From DATBSL01 sp964561785 (GTDB taxonomy: Bacteria; Acidobacteriota; Vicinamibacteria; Fen-336), in the NCBI GenBank assembly GCA_964561785.1, contig CAZLRF010000018.1, positions 1 through 64,000 of the forward strand: DNA of 64,000 nt. The letters run 5' to 3'. Position numbers and translations under genes: made by a program. Under the pieces are notes generated by a model. That model ran no database searches. It had not been told where the DNA came from and saw only the letters and a list, made by a program, of their open reading frames with translations. Positions 50,601 through 60,500 of this stretch are shown in pieces. How positions within the stretch are numbered: position 1 is the stretch's first letter; every line of letters starts with the position of its first letter.

Positions 50601-52753
50601 GCGGGGGCCTGGCGCCGCACCGCCCGGGCGAGGGGGACGCCGCCTCGCTCCCTCGGGACTTCGACATCCGCTACTACGCCGAGCTGCTGTGGCGCCGGCG
50701 CATCCTGCTCGCCGCGGCCGCGGTAGGGGGCCTCGCCCTCGGGATCCTCGCCGGCGAGCTCCAGGTCCCCCGCTACCAGGCGCGCACCCTCCTCCAGGTG
50801 ATGCCGCCCAATCCCACCTCGCTCGCGGTGACCGACGCGCTCGTCCAGACCGGGAACCCGATGCGGGACCGCCAGTTCTTCAACACCCAGCTCAACGTGC
50901 TTCACTCGCGGGAGATCGCGGGCCGCGTGGTGGACAAGCTGAAGCTCGCCGACCTTCCCGCGGCCGGCGGCTCGCGCGACGCGGCGGTCGGGGTCCTGCT
51001 CTCCGCGGTCACCGTCGAGCCCGTCCCCGAGACCTACGTGGTCGAGGTGAAGGTCACCCACAACGACCCGAAGGACGCCGCGCTGTGGGCGAACACGCTC
51101 GCCGACACCTACATGGACTACAGCATCGAGGGCCAGGTGGCGGCGGCCAAGCGGGCCTACGAGTGGGTCACCGAGCGACTCGCGGAGACCGAGACCGGCA
51201 TGCAGGAGGCCCAGGACCGGCTGCTCAGGACGTACCAGGGCCAGGACCTGTTCGTGCCCGAGGGCAGCGTCTCCGCGATCACCACCTCGATCACCAAGCT
51301 CACCGACGACCACGTCCAGGCCCGGGCCCGGCGGATCGAGCTCGAGGCCCAGCTCGGCGAGTTCGTCGAGGCGCGCCGGCGCGGCCGCGGCCTCGACGCG
51401 GTGCCGCAGGTCGGGAGCGACCAGGCGGTCGCCGAGATCAACGGCAAGATGCAGTCGCTCGCCCTCGATCTCGCCCGGCTCCGCGAGAAGTACAAGGAGG
51501 GGCACCCCGAGGTCCAGAAGATCCAGGTGCAGACGGACCAGCTGCGCCGGGACAAGGAGGCCCGCATCGCCCAGATCGAGGAGGGCCTGCGCTCCGAGTA
51601 CCGCCAGCTCCAGCGCAAGGAGGCCGAGCTCAAGGCGGCGATCGACGAGCACAAGGGGCGCGCGGTGGAGCAGAGCCAGAAGCTCACCGAGATCGACTCG
51701 CTCAAGAAGAAGGCGGACTCCGCGGCGGGCCTCTACGCGGTTCTCCTCCAGAAGCTCAACGAGACGAACATCGCGGCCTCGCTCCAGAACAACAACATCC
51801 GGCTGCTCGACAAGGCGGTCGTGCCCACGTCGCCCGTGTGGCCGCGCAAGCGCCAGATCTCGCTGGTCGCGCTGCTGTCGGGGCTCCTCCTCGGGGCGGG
51901 CTGGGTCCTGCTGCGCGACGCCCTCGACAACACGCTGAAGGACGCCGAGGACGTCGAGCGGCACCTGCGGCTCGAGCTGCTCGCCGCCATCCCCCGCTAC
52001 GGCAAGGACGACGCCACCCTCGCGACCGAGGCCTACCAGAACCTGCGCACGGCCCTGCTGTTCTCCCGCCGCGGGGATGCGGGACAGGTCGTGCTCGTCA
52101 CCGGCACCGCGCCGGGCGAGGGCAAGACCACCACCCTCCTCAACGTGGCGAAGCTGCTCGCGGTGTCCGGGGAGACGGTGGTCGTGGTGGACTGCGACCT
52201 GCGGCGGGCGAACCTCCACCTGCGGCTCAACGTCCCGCGCGAGCCGGGCTTCACCGACTACTTCGTGAAGGGCCTGGACCTCTCGGGGCTGGTGCGCGCG
52301 ACCCGGGTCCCCAACCTCTGGGCGATCCCCGCCGGGCCCCTCCCGCCGAACCCGCCCGCCCTGCTCGCGCGCCCGGACCTCGGGGCCGCCTTCGCCCAGC
52401 TCAAGCGCCACTACCGCTGGGTGCTGGTCGACTCGCCCCCGGTCGCGGCGGTGACCGACGCGCTGCTGCTCGCCCAGGCCGCCGACGCGACGGTGCTCGT
52501 CGTGCAGCAGAACAAGGTCGACCGGGCGATGGTGAAGCGCGCGCTCGCCGCGCTGCGCAAGGTGACGCCGGGGGTGATCGGGGCGGTGCTGAACGCGGTC
52601 GACGTCAAGACGAAGGGGTACTACGGCTACGCCTACTACGGCAGCCGCAAGGAGCGCGGGGAGAAGGCGGAGGCCCGCCGGGGGGCGACGGCCACGCGGC
52701 CGAGGCTGGCGGGCGAGGCCCGCGGGGAGGTGGGGGATGCGTCCATCGTCTAG
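50597..52753 (+). CDS. Wzc-type chain-length regulator / bacterial tyrosine kinase
   Basis: A 718-aa inner-membrane protein from the GTG at 50597. A Wzz domain (about 15-115, with TM1 'RRRILLAAAAVGGLALGILA') is followed by a long coiled coil (about 190-390), TM2 with 'PVWPRKRQISLVALLSGLLL', and a BY-kinase domain (about 480-690). The kinase has Walker A TAPGEGKTTTLLN, Walker A' 'VVVVDCDLRR' and Walker B 'WVLVDSPPVAAV', and a tyrosine-rich tail (YYGYAYYGS) for autophosphorylation. It controls polymer length and export. The FecR gene starts 17 nt before its end. Confidence 0.94.
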   Translation: MSGGLAPHRPGEGDAASLPRDFDIRYYAELLWRRRILLAAAAVGGLALGILAGELQVPRYQARTLLQVMPPNPTSLAVTDALVQTGNPMRDRQFFNTQLNVLHSREIAGRVVDKLKLADLPAAGGSRDAAVGVLLSAVTVEPVPETYVVEVKVTHNDPKDAALWANTLADTYMDYSIEGQVAAAKRAYEWVTERLAETETGMQEAQDRLLRTYQGQDLFVPEGSVSAITTSITKLTDDHVQARARRIELEAQLGEFVEARRRGRGLDAVPQVGSDQAVAEINGKMQSLALDLARLREKYKEGHPEVQKIQVQTDQLRRDKEARIAQIEEGLRSEYRQLQRKEAELKAAIDEHKGRAVEQSQKLTEIDSLKKKADSAAGLYAVLLQKLNETNIAASLQNNNIRLLDKAVVPTSPVWPRKRQISLVALLSGLLLGAGWVLLRDALDNTLKDAEDVERHLRLELLAAIPRYGKDDATLATEAYQNLRTALLFSRRGDAGQVVLVTGTAPGEGKTTTLLNVAKLLAVSGETVVVVDCDLRRANLHLRLNVPREPGFTDYFVKGLDLSGLVRATRVPNLWAIPAGPLPPNPPALLARPDLGAAFAQLKRHYRWVLVDSPPVAAVTDALLLAQAADATVLVVQQNKVDRAMVKRALAALRKVTPGVIGAVLNAVDVKTKGYYGYAYYGSRKERGEKAEARRGATATRPRLAGEARGEVGDASIV

Positions 52754-53564
52754 GGGCGCGCTCGCGCTCGGCGCCGCGCTCGTCCTCGTCCCCGGGACCG
52801 CCCTCGCCCAGGGGACGCCGGCGCTCGCGCGGCTCGTCCTCGTCGAGCAGAAGGTCGAGCTCGCGAAGGAGGGCGCGACCTGGCAGGCGGCGGTCGAGGG
52901 CGGACCCGTCCGGATCGGCGAGGCCCTGCGGACGGGCGCGGACGCGGTCGCGCGCCTCGAGCTGCCGTGGATGGCCCTCACCCTGTCCCCGGGCTCGACG
53001 CTGCGCTTCCCCGACGCCTTCCTCCTCTCGGCCTCGCTCGAGTCCGGCCGTGCCGTCGTCGAGGCCCGGGGCCGCGACGCGCTCAAGGTGGTGACGCCGG
53101 AGGCCGAGGTGCGAGGCCAGGGGCGCGCGGTCGTGCGGCGGACGGGGCGCACGACCCTCGTCACGTGCCTCGAGGGCCGGTTCTCGCTCGAGGGCGGCGG
53201 CTCGGTCGTGACGCTCGCCGCAGGCCGCGGCGCCGTGGTCGCCGCCGGCCGGGTCCCTTCCCCGCCCGAGGCGGTCCCGCCCGCGCCCGCCGCGCAGAGC
53301 TTGTGGCCGGGACGCGACCCCGTCTACGTGGCCCCGCGCGCGCCCCTCGAGCTGCGCTGGAAGGGCGACGCCGCGTCCTACCAGATCGAGCTGCTCCCCG
53401 TCGGCTCCGACGTGGTGCTCCTCCAGAGAGACGTCGCCACCCCGCCGCTACGGGTCGAGGTGCCCTGGGAGGGCGCGTTCCGCTGGCGGGTCTCCGCGAG
53501 GGACGCTCGCGGCCTCGAGGGCGTGCCGTCCGAGCACGGCCTCATCGCGGTCGATGCGCAGTAG
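52737..53564 (+). CDS. Secreted FecR-domain protein
   Basis: A 275-aa protein with a signal peptide (about 1-24, ending ALAQG), a FecR domain (about 30-150; 'VRIGEALRTGADAVARLELP', 'LSPGSTLRFPDAFLLSASLE', 'LKVVTPEAEVRGQGRAVVRR') and a C-terminal fibronectin-III-like module ('LELRWKGDAASYQIELLPVG', 'FRWRVSARDARGLEG'). GGGGAGG upstream supports the ATG. It overlaps the Wzc-type gene by 17 nt. A second FecR gene with the same add-on lies at 54480-55724; the two are paralogues. Confidence 0.87.
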   Translation: MRPSSRGALALGAALVLVPGTALAQGTPALARLVLVEQKVELAKEGATWQAAVEGGPVRIGEALRTGADAVARLELPWMALTLSPGSTLRFPDAFLLSASLESGRAVVEARGRDALKVVTPEAEVRGQGRAVVRRTGRTTLVTCLEGRFSLEGGGSVVTLAAGRGAVVAAGRVPSPPEAVPPAPAAQSLWPGRDPVYVAPRAPLELRWKGDAASYQIELLPVGSDVVLLQRDVATPPLRVEVPWEGAFRWRVSARDARGLEGVPSEHGLIAVDAQ

Positions 53565-54479
53565 CTACCGCGGCGCGTAGCCGCGGGCCGACTCGATCTC
53601 CCAGCGGAAGCTCTCCGGCCGCGCGCCCGCCCGGCCCTCGAACGGCCCCGTGTCCGCCGGGTTGAGGCCGGGCTTCTTGCGGTCGGGCGCGACCCGGCTC
53701 AGCAGGTCCTCGACCCCCGCGTCGACCTGGCCGCCGGGGGGGACGAGGAGAACGGGCCGGGGATCCTCGACGAAGTCGTCGTTCACGAAGCGGCCGACCT
53801 TCACGTAGACCTCGGTCACCCGCCAGGCGGTCCCGTTGTAGACGGTGAGCTTGAGGGTGTCCCCCGACCAGGCGGCGACGCCGCGCAGCTTCTTGATCTC
53901 GGCCGCGGGCAGCTCGCTCTCCCGGTCGGACATCGAGCCGGGGGTCCCCACCGGGGCGGCGGGGCGGGTCGTGGTCGGCGCGGCGGCGACCGTGGGCGGC
54001 GGCGCGACGGGGGCGGCGGTGGGCGGCGGCGCCGGGATCACGAGCGCGGGCGCGTTCTCCGTCGTCGTGCCCCCGAGCGGGAGGGGCACCGGCGCGGCGG
54101 CGGGCGGGGCGGGGCGGGGCCAGAACAGCCACGCGAGCAGCCCCATCACGGCGACGCCCGCGGCGATGCCGCCGTACACGAGGGCGGGGCTGCCCGGCTT
54201 GGCCTCCTCGAGGCGAGCCGGCGGCGGCGGCGGCTCCGGCGCGGGCGGAGCCGGCGCGCGGCGGGCGGCCTCCTCGGCCGCCTTGCGATCGAGGAAAGGC
54301 TTGATCCTCTTCTCGACCTCCGGAACGTCCTCGGCCCGCGTCCAGTCGGCGAACCCCTTGCGCCAGACGAGGACGGCGCGCGGCTCGGGCTGGCCGAGGA
54401 CCGACTCCACGAGCTGGGCGAACGGGAGGGGACCCCGCCGCTGCGCGCCCTGGGCGAAGAACCAGCGCTCGCGCGCCAT
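53565..54479 (-). CDS. GYF_2-domain membrane protein
   Basis: A 304-aa protein. The GYF_2 domain (about 4-55) reads 'RWFFAQGAQRRGPLPFAQLV' and 'AVLVWRKGFADWTRAEDVPE'. A Pro-rich segment, one TM helix (about 100-118, 'LVYGGIAAGVAVMGLLAWLF'), a Pro/Ala spacer and a C-terminal beta domain (about 195-304, 'DTLKLTVYNGTAWRVTEVYV') follow. GYF_2 normally binds Pro-rich peptides, and several neighbours (the MglA fusion, the barrel protein) have them. It starts directly after the stop of the FecR gene (0 nt gap) and converges on the other FecR gene. Confidence 0.83.
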   Translation of the reverse strand: MARERWFFAQGAQRRGPLPFAQLVESVLGQPEPRAVLVWRKGFADWTRAEDVPEVEKRIKPFLDRKAAEEAARRAPAPPAPEPPPPPARLEEAKPGSPALVYGGIAAGVAVMGLLAWLFWPRPAPPAAAPVPLPLGGTTTENAPALVIPAPPPTAAPVAPPPTVAAAPTTTRPAAPVGTPGSMSDRESELPAAEIKKLRGVAAWSGDTLKLTVYNGTAWRVTEVYVKVGRFVNDDFVEDPRPVLLVPPGGQVDAGVEDLLSRVAPDRKKPGLNPADTGPFEGRAGARPESFRWEIESARGYAPR

Positions 54480-55724
54480 CTACCGCTTCGAGACCGCCCG
54501 CGCCTGCTCGGCGAGCTGGCCGTCGGGGGCGGTGGCGCGCACGACGACCTCGCCCGGCCCGCTGCGCCTCACGTGCTCGCTGAACGAGCCGTCGGGCATC
54601 ACCTTGACCGGCGTCCCGTCGACGGTGACGGTCGCGCCGGGAACCGTCCGCCCGCCCACGTAGACCACCCCCGGGGCCACCTCCTCGACCGCCTGGACCA
54701 CGAGGGTGGGCGGGGGCGCCTCGGGCGTCGGGGTCGGCTCGGGCGCCGCCGGCTCGACGACCGCGAAGAACGAGACCCGCGAGAAGGCACCCTCGAGGCC
54801 GTCCTTGTTCACCGCGGCCACCCGCCAGAAGTAGCGGCCGACGTCGAGCCCCTTGAGGTCGTGCGTGGTGGTCGTCAGGCCCGGCTCGTCGAGGGCGGCC
54901 GACAACAGCAGGTTCGCCTGCGTCACGTTGTAGTCCATCGCGACGCGGTACGTGACGCCGTTCTTCACGGCGTTCCAGGAGAGCCGGGCGGTGGGATCGG
55001 GAGGGGCGACGCGGGGCAGCTGGGCCTTGGCCGCAGGGGCCACCAGCGTCGGCGGGGGGGGCAGCTCGACCCGGGCTCCCGCCTTGCCCGCGGCGTCGAC
55101 CTGCACGGCCTGGTTCTCGCCGAGGGTGATCTTCTCCCCCTGCGTCGTCTCGACCTCGGCCTGGCCCCGGAAGATCTTCACCCCGGTCTCGCCGCCCTCG
55201 CCGACGTCGATGTTGCCGGTGGCGTTCTCGAGCGCCGTCGTGCGCACGGTCGGGGTGACGATCTCGGTCGCCTCGTCGCCGACCGAGAAGTTCACGCGGC
55301 CCGACTGCACGCGCCAGGCCGCGCTCGACGACTCGGCCGAGCCGCCGATGTACACCACCGAGTCGGGCCGCACGGTCACGAGGCTGCCCGCGTTGAACTG
55401 GATCTGGGCGCCGGCCCGCGTCTCGGTCTGCAGCACGTCGCCCACGTGGAGCTGGTCGGAGAGCCGCGCCTCCTCCCACGCCTCCTTCGCGTTGGGCTTG
55501 ACCTTGACCGTTCCCTCCACCGCGGTCAGGCGGGCGATCTGCTGGCCCGGCTTCGGCACCGGCTTGCGCACGAAGAAGTACCAGTAGGCGACGATGGACG
55601 CGAGGGCGATGCCCCAGCCGACGATGGAGAGCGGGTCCTTGTAGAAGGGCTTGCGCGGGGCGCGCACGATCTCGGTCGCGGCCAGAGTCTCGGCGTCGGG
55701 GGCGACGGGTTCCTCGCTAGCCAT
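54480..55724 (-). CDS. Membrane-anchored FecR-domain protein
   Basis: A 414-aa protein. One N-terminal TM helix (about 35-52, 'IVGWGIALASIVAYWYFFVR') leads to a FecR domain (about 60-200; 'LSDQLHVGDVLQTETRAGAQ' then 'IQFNAGSLVTVRPDS', 'SGRVNFSVGDEATEIVTPTV'). A fibronectin-III-like module ('VTYRVAMDYNVTQANLLLSA', 'YFWRVAAVNKDGLEG') and a final Ig-like PEGA-type module ('PGATVTVDGTPVKVMPDGSF') follow. No sigma factor is adjacent, so this is the structural or scaffolding FecR type often seen with polysaccharide or GYF genes rather than a classic anti-sigma factor. It is followed immediately by the GYF_2 gene. Confidence 0.87.
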   Translation of the reverse strand: MASEEPVAPDAETLAATEIVRAPRKPFYKDPLSIVGWGIALASIVAYWYFFVRKPVPKPGQQIARLTAVEGTVKVKPNAKEAWEEARLSDQLHVGDVLQTETRAGAQIQFNAGSLVTVRPDSVVYIGGSAESSSAAWRVQSGRVNFSVGDEATEIVTPTVRTTALENATGNIDVGEGGETGVKIFRGQAEVETTQGEKITLGENQAVQVDAAGKAGARVELPPPPTLVAPAAKAQLPRVAPPDPTARLSWNAVKNGVTYRVAMDYNVTQANLLLSAALDEPGLTTTTHDLKGLDVGRYFWRVAAVNKDGLEGAFSRVSFFAVVEPAAPEPTPTPEAPPPTLVVQAVEEVAPGVVYVGGRTVPGATVTVDGTPVKVMPDGSFSEHVRRSGPGEVVVRATAPDGQLAEQARAVSKR

Positions 55725-55793
55725 AGTCCCTTGAACTCGTACGACTTAAGGCCCGGGGAAGTGTAAAGCGCCGGGGCCTCCACTGCAAGCGGT

Positions 55794-55799
55794 TATCCT
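55794..55799 (+). promoter_or_regulatory. TATCCT element 6 nt before the M23 peptidase ATG
   Basis: With 6 nt between the hexamer and the ATG and no Shine-Dalgarno sequence, transcription would begin at the start codon (leaderless). No good -35 is visible. Confidence 0.4.
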
Positions 55800-55805
55800 T
55801 GTCGG

Positions 55806-57185
55806 ATGAAGGCCCTGCTCCGCGCCCTCCGCGCGCCCTTCGCCGCGGCCGCGCTCGCCGGTCTCCTCGTCTCCGCTCTGCGCGTCGGACCGCCCCCTTC
55901 GATCGAGGTCGTCGCGGCGCCGCCCGCGATCGGCCAGAAGACGAGCCTCGAGATCGCCGCCTCGGCCGCGGGGCGGGGGCTCGCACCCCTCCGGGTCGAG
56001 CTCGAGCAGGCCGGACGGACGCGGGTCCTGGCGCAGCGAGACCACCGTCCCCGTCCCGCCTGGTCCTGGTGGGGCGAGCGAGCGGAGCAGGACCGGCTCC
56101 GCGTCGAGGTCGGGCGGGCGGCGGTGCCCGATCTCCGGGAGGGCGAGGCGGTCGTCCGGGTGGTGGCCGAACGCGCGGCCACGTGGCTTCGCCGGCCCGA
56201 CCCGGTCGTGCGGGAGCTGCGTCTGCCCGTGCGGCTCTCCCCCCCGCCCCTCGGCCTGCTGTCCGCGCAGCACTACGTGGCGCAGGGCGGCTCCGGCGTC
56301 GTCGTCTACCGCGTCGGACAGGCCGCGGCGAGGCACGGCGTGCGGGCGGGCGGGTGGTTCTTCCCGGGCTCGCCCCTGCCCGGCGGGGGGAAGGAAGACC
56401 GCCTCGCGCTCTTCGGGGTCCCGTGGGACCTCGCCTCGGACGCGGGCCTGCGGCTCGTGGCCGAGGACGACGCGGGGAACGCCGCCGAGCTCGCGTTCGT
56501 GGACCGCTTCTTCCCGAAGCCGCCGCACGAGGACACGATCCGGCTCGACGAGGCGTTCCTCGCCGAGGTGGTGCCCGAGATCCGCGCGCGGACGCCGGGG
56601 CTCGAGGACCGGGGGTCGCTCCTCGACAGCTTCCTGCTGATCAACCGCGAGCTGCGGCAGGCGAACGCGGCCGAGATCGCCGCGCTCGGCGCACGCTCGG
56701 CGGGCGCGTTCCTGTGGACGCACAGCTTCCTCCCCCCGCCGAACGCGAAGGTGATGTCGGCGTTCGCGGACCGCCGCACCTACCTCTTCGAGGGGCGCGA
56801 GGTCGACCGCCAGACCCACCTGGGGTTCGACCTCGCATCGGTGGCCCGCGCGCCCGTCGCCGCCGCCAACTCCGGGGTCGTGGTGCTCGCGCGCTACTTC
56901 GGGATCTACGGCAACACCGTGGTCCTCGACCACGGGCTGGGCCTCGCCACGCTCTACGCGCACCTGTCGTCGGTCGACGTGAAGGAGGGCGATCGCGTGG
57001 CGCGGGGGCAAACGCTGGGGCGCACGGGCCGGACCGGGCTCGCCGGGGGCGACCACCTGCACTTCACGACGCTCGTGCGGGGGCTCCCCGTGGACCCGCG
57101 AGAGTGGTGGGACCCGAAGTGGATCCGGGACCGCCTGGCGGCGAAGGTCGGACCCGCCGCGCTCTCCCCCGCCGGGACGCCCTAG
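55806..57185 (+). CDS. M23-family peptidase (LytM-like), secreted
   Basis: A 459-aa protein with a signal peptide or anchor (about 1-25) and a long beta-rich N-terminal part. The M23 domain (about 315-430) has 'RQTHLGFDLAS' (H-x3-D), 'YGNTVVLDHGLGLATLYAHL', 'VARGQTLGRTGRTGLAGGDH' and 'LHFTT' (HLH). The zinc ligands are complete, so it is probably a peptidoglycan endopeptidase. There is no Shine-Dalgarno sequence at the ATG. Its stop overlaps that of the converging small gene by 4 nt. Confidence 0.9.
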   Translation: MKALLRALRAPFAAAALAGLLVSALRVGPPPSIEVVAAPPAIGQKTSLEIAASAAGRGLAPLRVELEQAGRTRVLAQRDHRPRPAWSWWGERAEQDRLRVEVGRAAVPDLREGEAVVRVVAERAATWLRRPDPVVRELRLPVRLSPPPLGLLSAQHYVAQGGSGVVVYRVGQAAARHGVRAGGWFFPGSPLPGGGKEDRLALFGVPWDLASDAGLRLVAEDDAGNAAELAFVDRFFPKPPHEDTIRLDEAFLAEVVPEIRARTPGLEDRGSLLDSFLLINRELRQANAAEIAALGARSAGAFLWTHSFLPPPNAKVMSAFADRRTYLFEGREVDRQTHLGFDLASVARAPVAAANSGVVVLARYFGIYGNTVVLDHGLGLATLYAHLSSVDVKEGDRVARGQTLGRTGRTGLAGGDHLHFTTLVRGLPVDPREWWDPKWIRDRLAAKVGPAALSPAGTP

Positions 57186-57430
57186 ACCTCGGCGAGCTGG
57201 CGTTCGACCTCGACGAGGGCCTGGCGGATCTGCTCTCTTCGGATCTCGCTCGTCGTCACGTCCCGCTGCCGCTCGAGCTCCGCCTTCGCGAGGCGCAGGG
57301 TGCTCCTCTTTCGCTCCCGCTCCGGGTCGGCCGAAGCGACGCCCTTCCGCATCTTCTGCTGCTCGCGCTCGGCCACCCACTGCTGGAAGCGGTCTTCGGC
57401 GTCGATCAGTCCCTCACCGGCGTCACCCAT
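57182..57430 (-). CDS. Small coiled-coil protein
   Basis: An 82-aa protein that is charged and helical throughout ('EDRFQQWVAEREQQKMRKGV', 'AKAELERQRDVTTSEIRREQ'). It has no signal peptide and matches no family I can name. It lies alone on the minus strand between two convergent/divergent large genes and overlaps the M23 stop by 4 nt. Its acidic-basic heptads and lower GC bias at wobble sites favour a real gene, but support is modest. Confidence 0.6.
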   Translation of the reverse strand: MGDAGEGLIDAEDRFQQWVAEREQQKMRKGVASADPERERKRSTLRLAKAELERQRDVTTSEIRREQIRQALVEVERQLAEV

Positions 57431-57502
57431 CAGACCTCCTGACGAAACGACAAGACGCTCATTCTAGCGCGAGACACGGGAATGTGGAGGGGACAACGGC
57501 GG

Positions 57503-57508
57503 TATCCT
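57503..57508 (+). promoter_or_regulatory. Candidate -10 of the alpha-2-macroglobulin gene
   Basis: TATCCT, 23 nt before the ATG at 57532, with the Shine-Dalgarno GGGAGG between. Confidence 0.35.
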
Positions 57509-57531
57509 CGTCGACGCATGGGAGGCAAGCG

Positions 57532-60500
57532 ATGGCCCGCACACGACTCTCGGCGCTCGGCGCGCTCGTCGCCGTGGGCGCCGCCCTCTTCGCCACCGGC
57601 GCGCAGCGCGCGGCGGTCCTCGAGGAGACCCCGGTGAGGCGGGGCGAGAGGACGGGCCCCGCGGCCGCCGGGGGGGAAGGGCTCGTGTTCCGGCTGAGCG
57701 AGGGCGAGGCGGGATCGGAGAGTGCCGCCCCGGTCGCACGGCCCCCGGCCGAGCCGTTGTCCGATGCCGAGACGCGTCGCGTCATCGACCGGCTCGCACC
57801 CCTCGCCGAGGAGCCGCGGGAGGAGCCCTTCGCCCTGCGCGAGGCGTCGGCGCCCCCGCCGCGAACGGGCCGGGTGGTGGCGACCGCATTCCCCGCGCCT
57901 GCGCTCGCGCGGCCGGAGGCGGGCGACGCGGGCCCGCTCGCGGTCGTCCGGCGCATGCCGGAGGGCGAGGTGCCTCTCGCCCCCCACCTCTCCGTCACGT
58001 TCTCCCGGCCAATGGTCGCCCTCGCCACCCACGAGGCGCTGGCGCGGCCGCGCGTGCCCGTCCGGCTCGTGCCGCAGCCGCCCGGCGACTGGCGCTGGGT
58101 GGGCACCCGCACGCTCGTCTTCGCCCCGCAGCCCCGCTTTCCGATGGCCACCGAGTACCGCGTGGAGGTCCCCGCCGGCACCCGCGACGCGTCGGGGACC
58201 GCCCTCGCCTCCGCCGTGGCGTGGAGCTTCACGACCCCGGCCCCGAGGGTCCTCGCCCGCCACCCCGAGGGCGTGCCCGCGCGCCGCGACGCGGTGGTCT
58301 TCGCGGCGTTCGACCAGGAGGTCGACCCCGCCGCGATCCTCGCCGCGCTGCACCTGCGCGCGGGGCGGACGGAGGTCGCGCTGCGCCTCGCGACGCCGGA
58401 CGAGGTGGACGCGGACGAGACGGTGTCGCGCCTCGCGAAGGCGGCCCCTCCGGGGCGCTTCGTCGCCGTGCGCGCCACCGAGCCCCTGCCCGCGGACGCG
58501 GCCGTCCGCGTGACCCTCGCCGCCGGCGCACCCTCCGCCGAGGGGCCACGGCGCACAGACGAGCCGCAGGAGTGGTCCTTCCGCACCCACGGGCCGTTCC
58601 GCGTGAGGAGCCACGAGTGCGGCTGGGCCGGGCGGTGCACACCGTTCGACCCGTGGCGCGTCACGCTCACGAACCCGCTCGACGCGAAGCGGCTGCGACG
58701 GGAGCACGTCCGGGTCGAGCCCGATCTGCCGGGACTGAAGGTCGAGGCGTGGGGCGACACGCTCGTGATCCACGGTCGGCCCCGGGGACGCGCCACCTAC
58801 CGCGTGACCCTCTCGCCCGAGATCGCCGACACGTTCGGCCAGAGCCTCGAGCCGCCGAGCACGCCGCTCACGTTCGCGGTCGGAGAGGCGCCGGCGGCCC
58901 TCTTCGCCCCCGGCGGAGACTTCGTGGTGCTCGACCCCGCGGGAGGGCCGTGCTTCCCGGTACACTCGACGAACCACGAGGCCCTGCGGGTCCTCGTCCA
59001 CCGCGTCTCCCCCTCGGACTGGCCGGCGTGGCACGCGTACCGCCAGAAGGGCTGGCGCGACGAGGAGGCGATGCCGCCCGGCCGCCGCGTCCTCGACACG
59101 ACGGTGCGGGTCGGAGGCGAGCCGGACGCGGTCGTCGAGACCCGAGTCGACCTCTCGGCTGCCCTCGACGGAGGCCTCGGGCAGGCGGTGGTCGTCGTCC
59201 GTCCCGCCTCGCCCACCCGCGAGACCCGGCGCCAGGTCGTGCGCGCCTGGGTCCAGTCGACCCGCATCGGCCTCGACGCCTTCGCCGACGCCGAGACGCT
59301 CCTCGCCTGGGCGAGCGACCTGCGGGACGGGAGCCCTCTCGCGGGGGTCGAGCTCGCGCTCACCGGCGGGGCGACGGGTCGCACCGACGAGCGGGGCCTC
59401 GTCCGCCTCCCTCTCGCCGAGACACCGTCGGCACTGCTCGTCGCCCGCGCGGGCGGCGATCTCGCGATCCTCCCGTCGCAGCCGGGCTGGTGGAGCGAGG
59501 GCTCGGGCTTCCGCCGCTCGCGCCGCGAGGACGCGCTGCGCTTCTTCGTCTTCGACGACCGCCGCATGTACCGGCCGGGCGAGGATGTGCGGGTCAAGGG
59601 CTGGGTGCGGCGACTGGGCGCCGGGCCCTCGGGCGACGTCGAGGCGCCGCCCCTCGCCGCGGGCCCGATCGGCTGGACGCTGCGCGACTCGCAGCGCAAC
59701 GAGCTCGCCCGCGGCGAAGCGCGGCTCTCCGGGCTCTCGGGCTTCGACCTCGCGCTGAAGCTGCCCCCGACGACGAACCTCGGTACGGCGACGCTCGAGC
59801 TCGTGGCCCAGGGCGGGGCGCGCGGCGGCCGCCACGTGCACGCCTTCGAGGTGCAGGAGTTCCGCCGGCCCGAGTTCGAGGTCGCGACCGAGGCGAGCGC
59901 GGGGCCGTTCCTCGTGGGCGGGGCCGCCACCGTGAGCGTCACCGCCTCCTACTACGCGGGCGGCGCGCTCCCCGGCGCCGACGTGACCTGGCGCGTCGTG
60001 GCGCGGCCGGCCAGTTATCGTCCCCCGAACCGCGAGGACTTCTCGTTCGGGCCGTTCCAGCCGTGGTGGGACTTCCGGCCGCAGCCCGTGGAGCCCGAGC
60101 GGGTCGAGACCCTCGACGCGCGCACGGACGCGCGGGGCGTGCACCGCCTGCGCGTCGACTTCGAGCGGGGCGACCCGCCGCGGCCGCGGCTCGTCCGGGC
60201 CGAGGCCACGATCGTGGACGTGAACCGCCAGGCCTGGACGGCGGGCGAGGACCTCCTCGTCCACCCCGCCGCGCGCTACGTGGGCCTGCGCACGGAGCGA
60301 GCGTTCGTGCGCAAGGGCGAGGAGATCGCCCTCGACGTGCTCGTGACCGATCTCGAGGGAGCGGCCGTGGCCGGGCGTACCGTCCGGCTGCGCGCGGAGC
60401 GGCTCGACTGGGAGCAGGTCGCGGGCGAGTGGAAGGAGACGCCGAAGGACGTCCAGGAGCGGGAGATCGCCTCCGGGGCCGAGCCCTCTCGCGCGCGCTT

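Noticed and set aside
53565..55724. FecR as anti-sigma factor of an iron-uptake system
   Set aside because: No ECF sigma factor or FecA-type receptor is adjacent; the C-terminal Fn3/PEGA-like modules point to another role.
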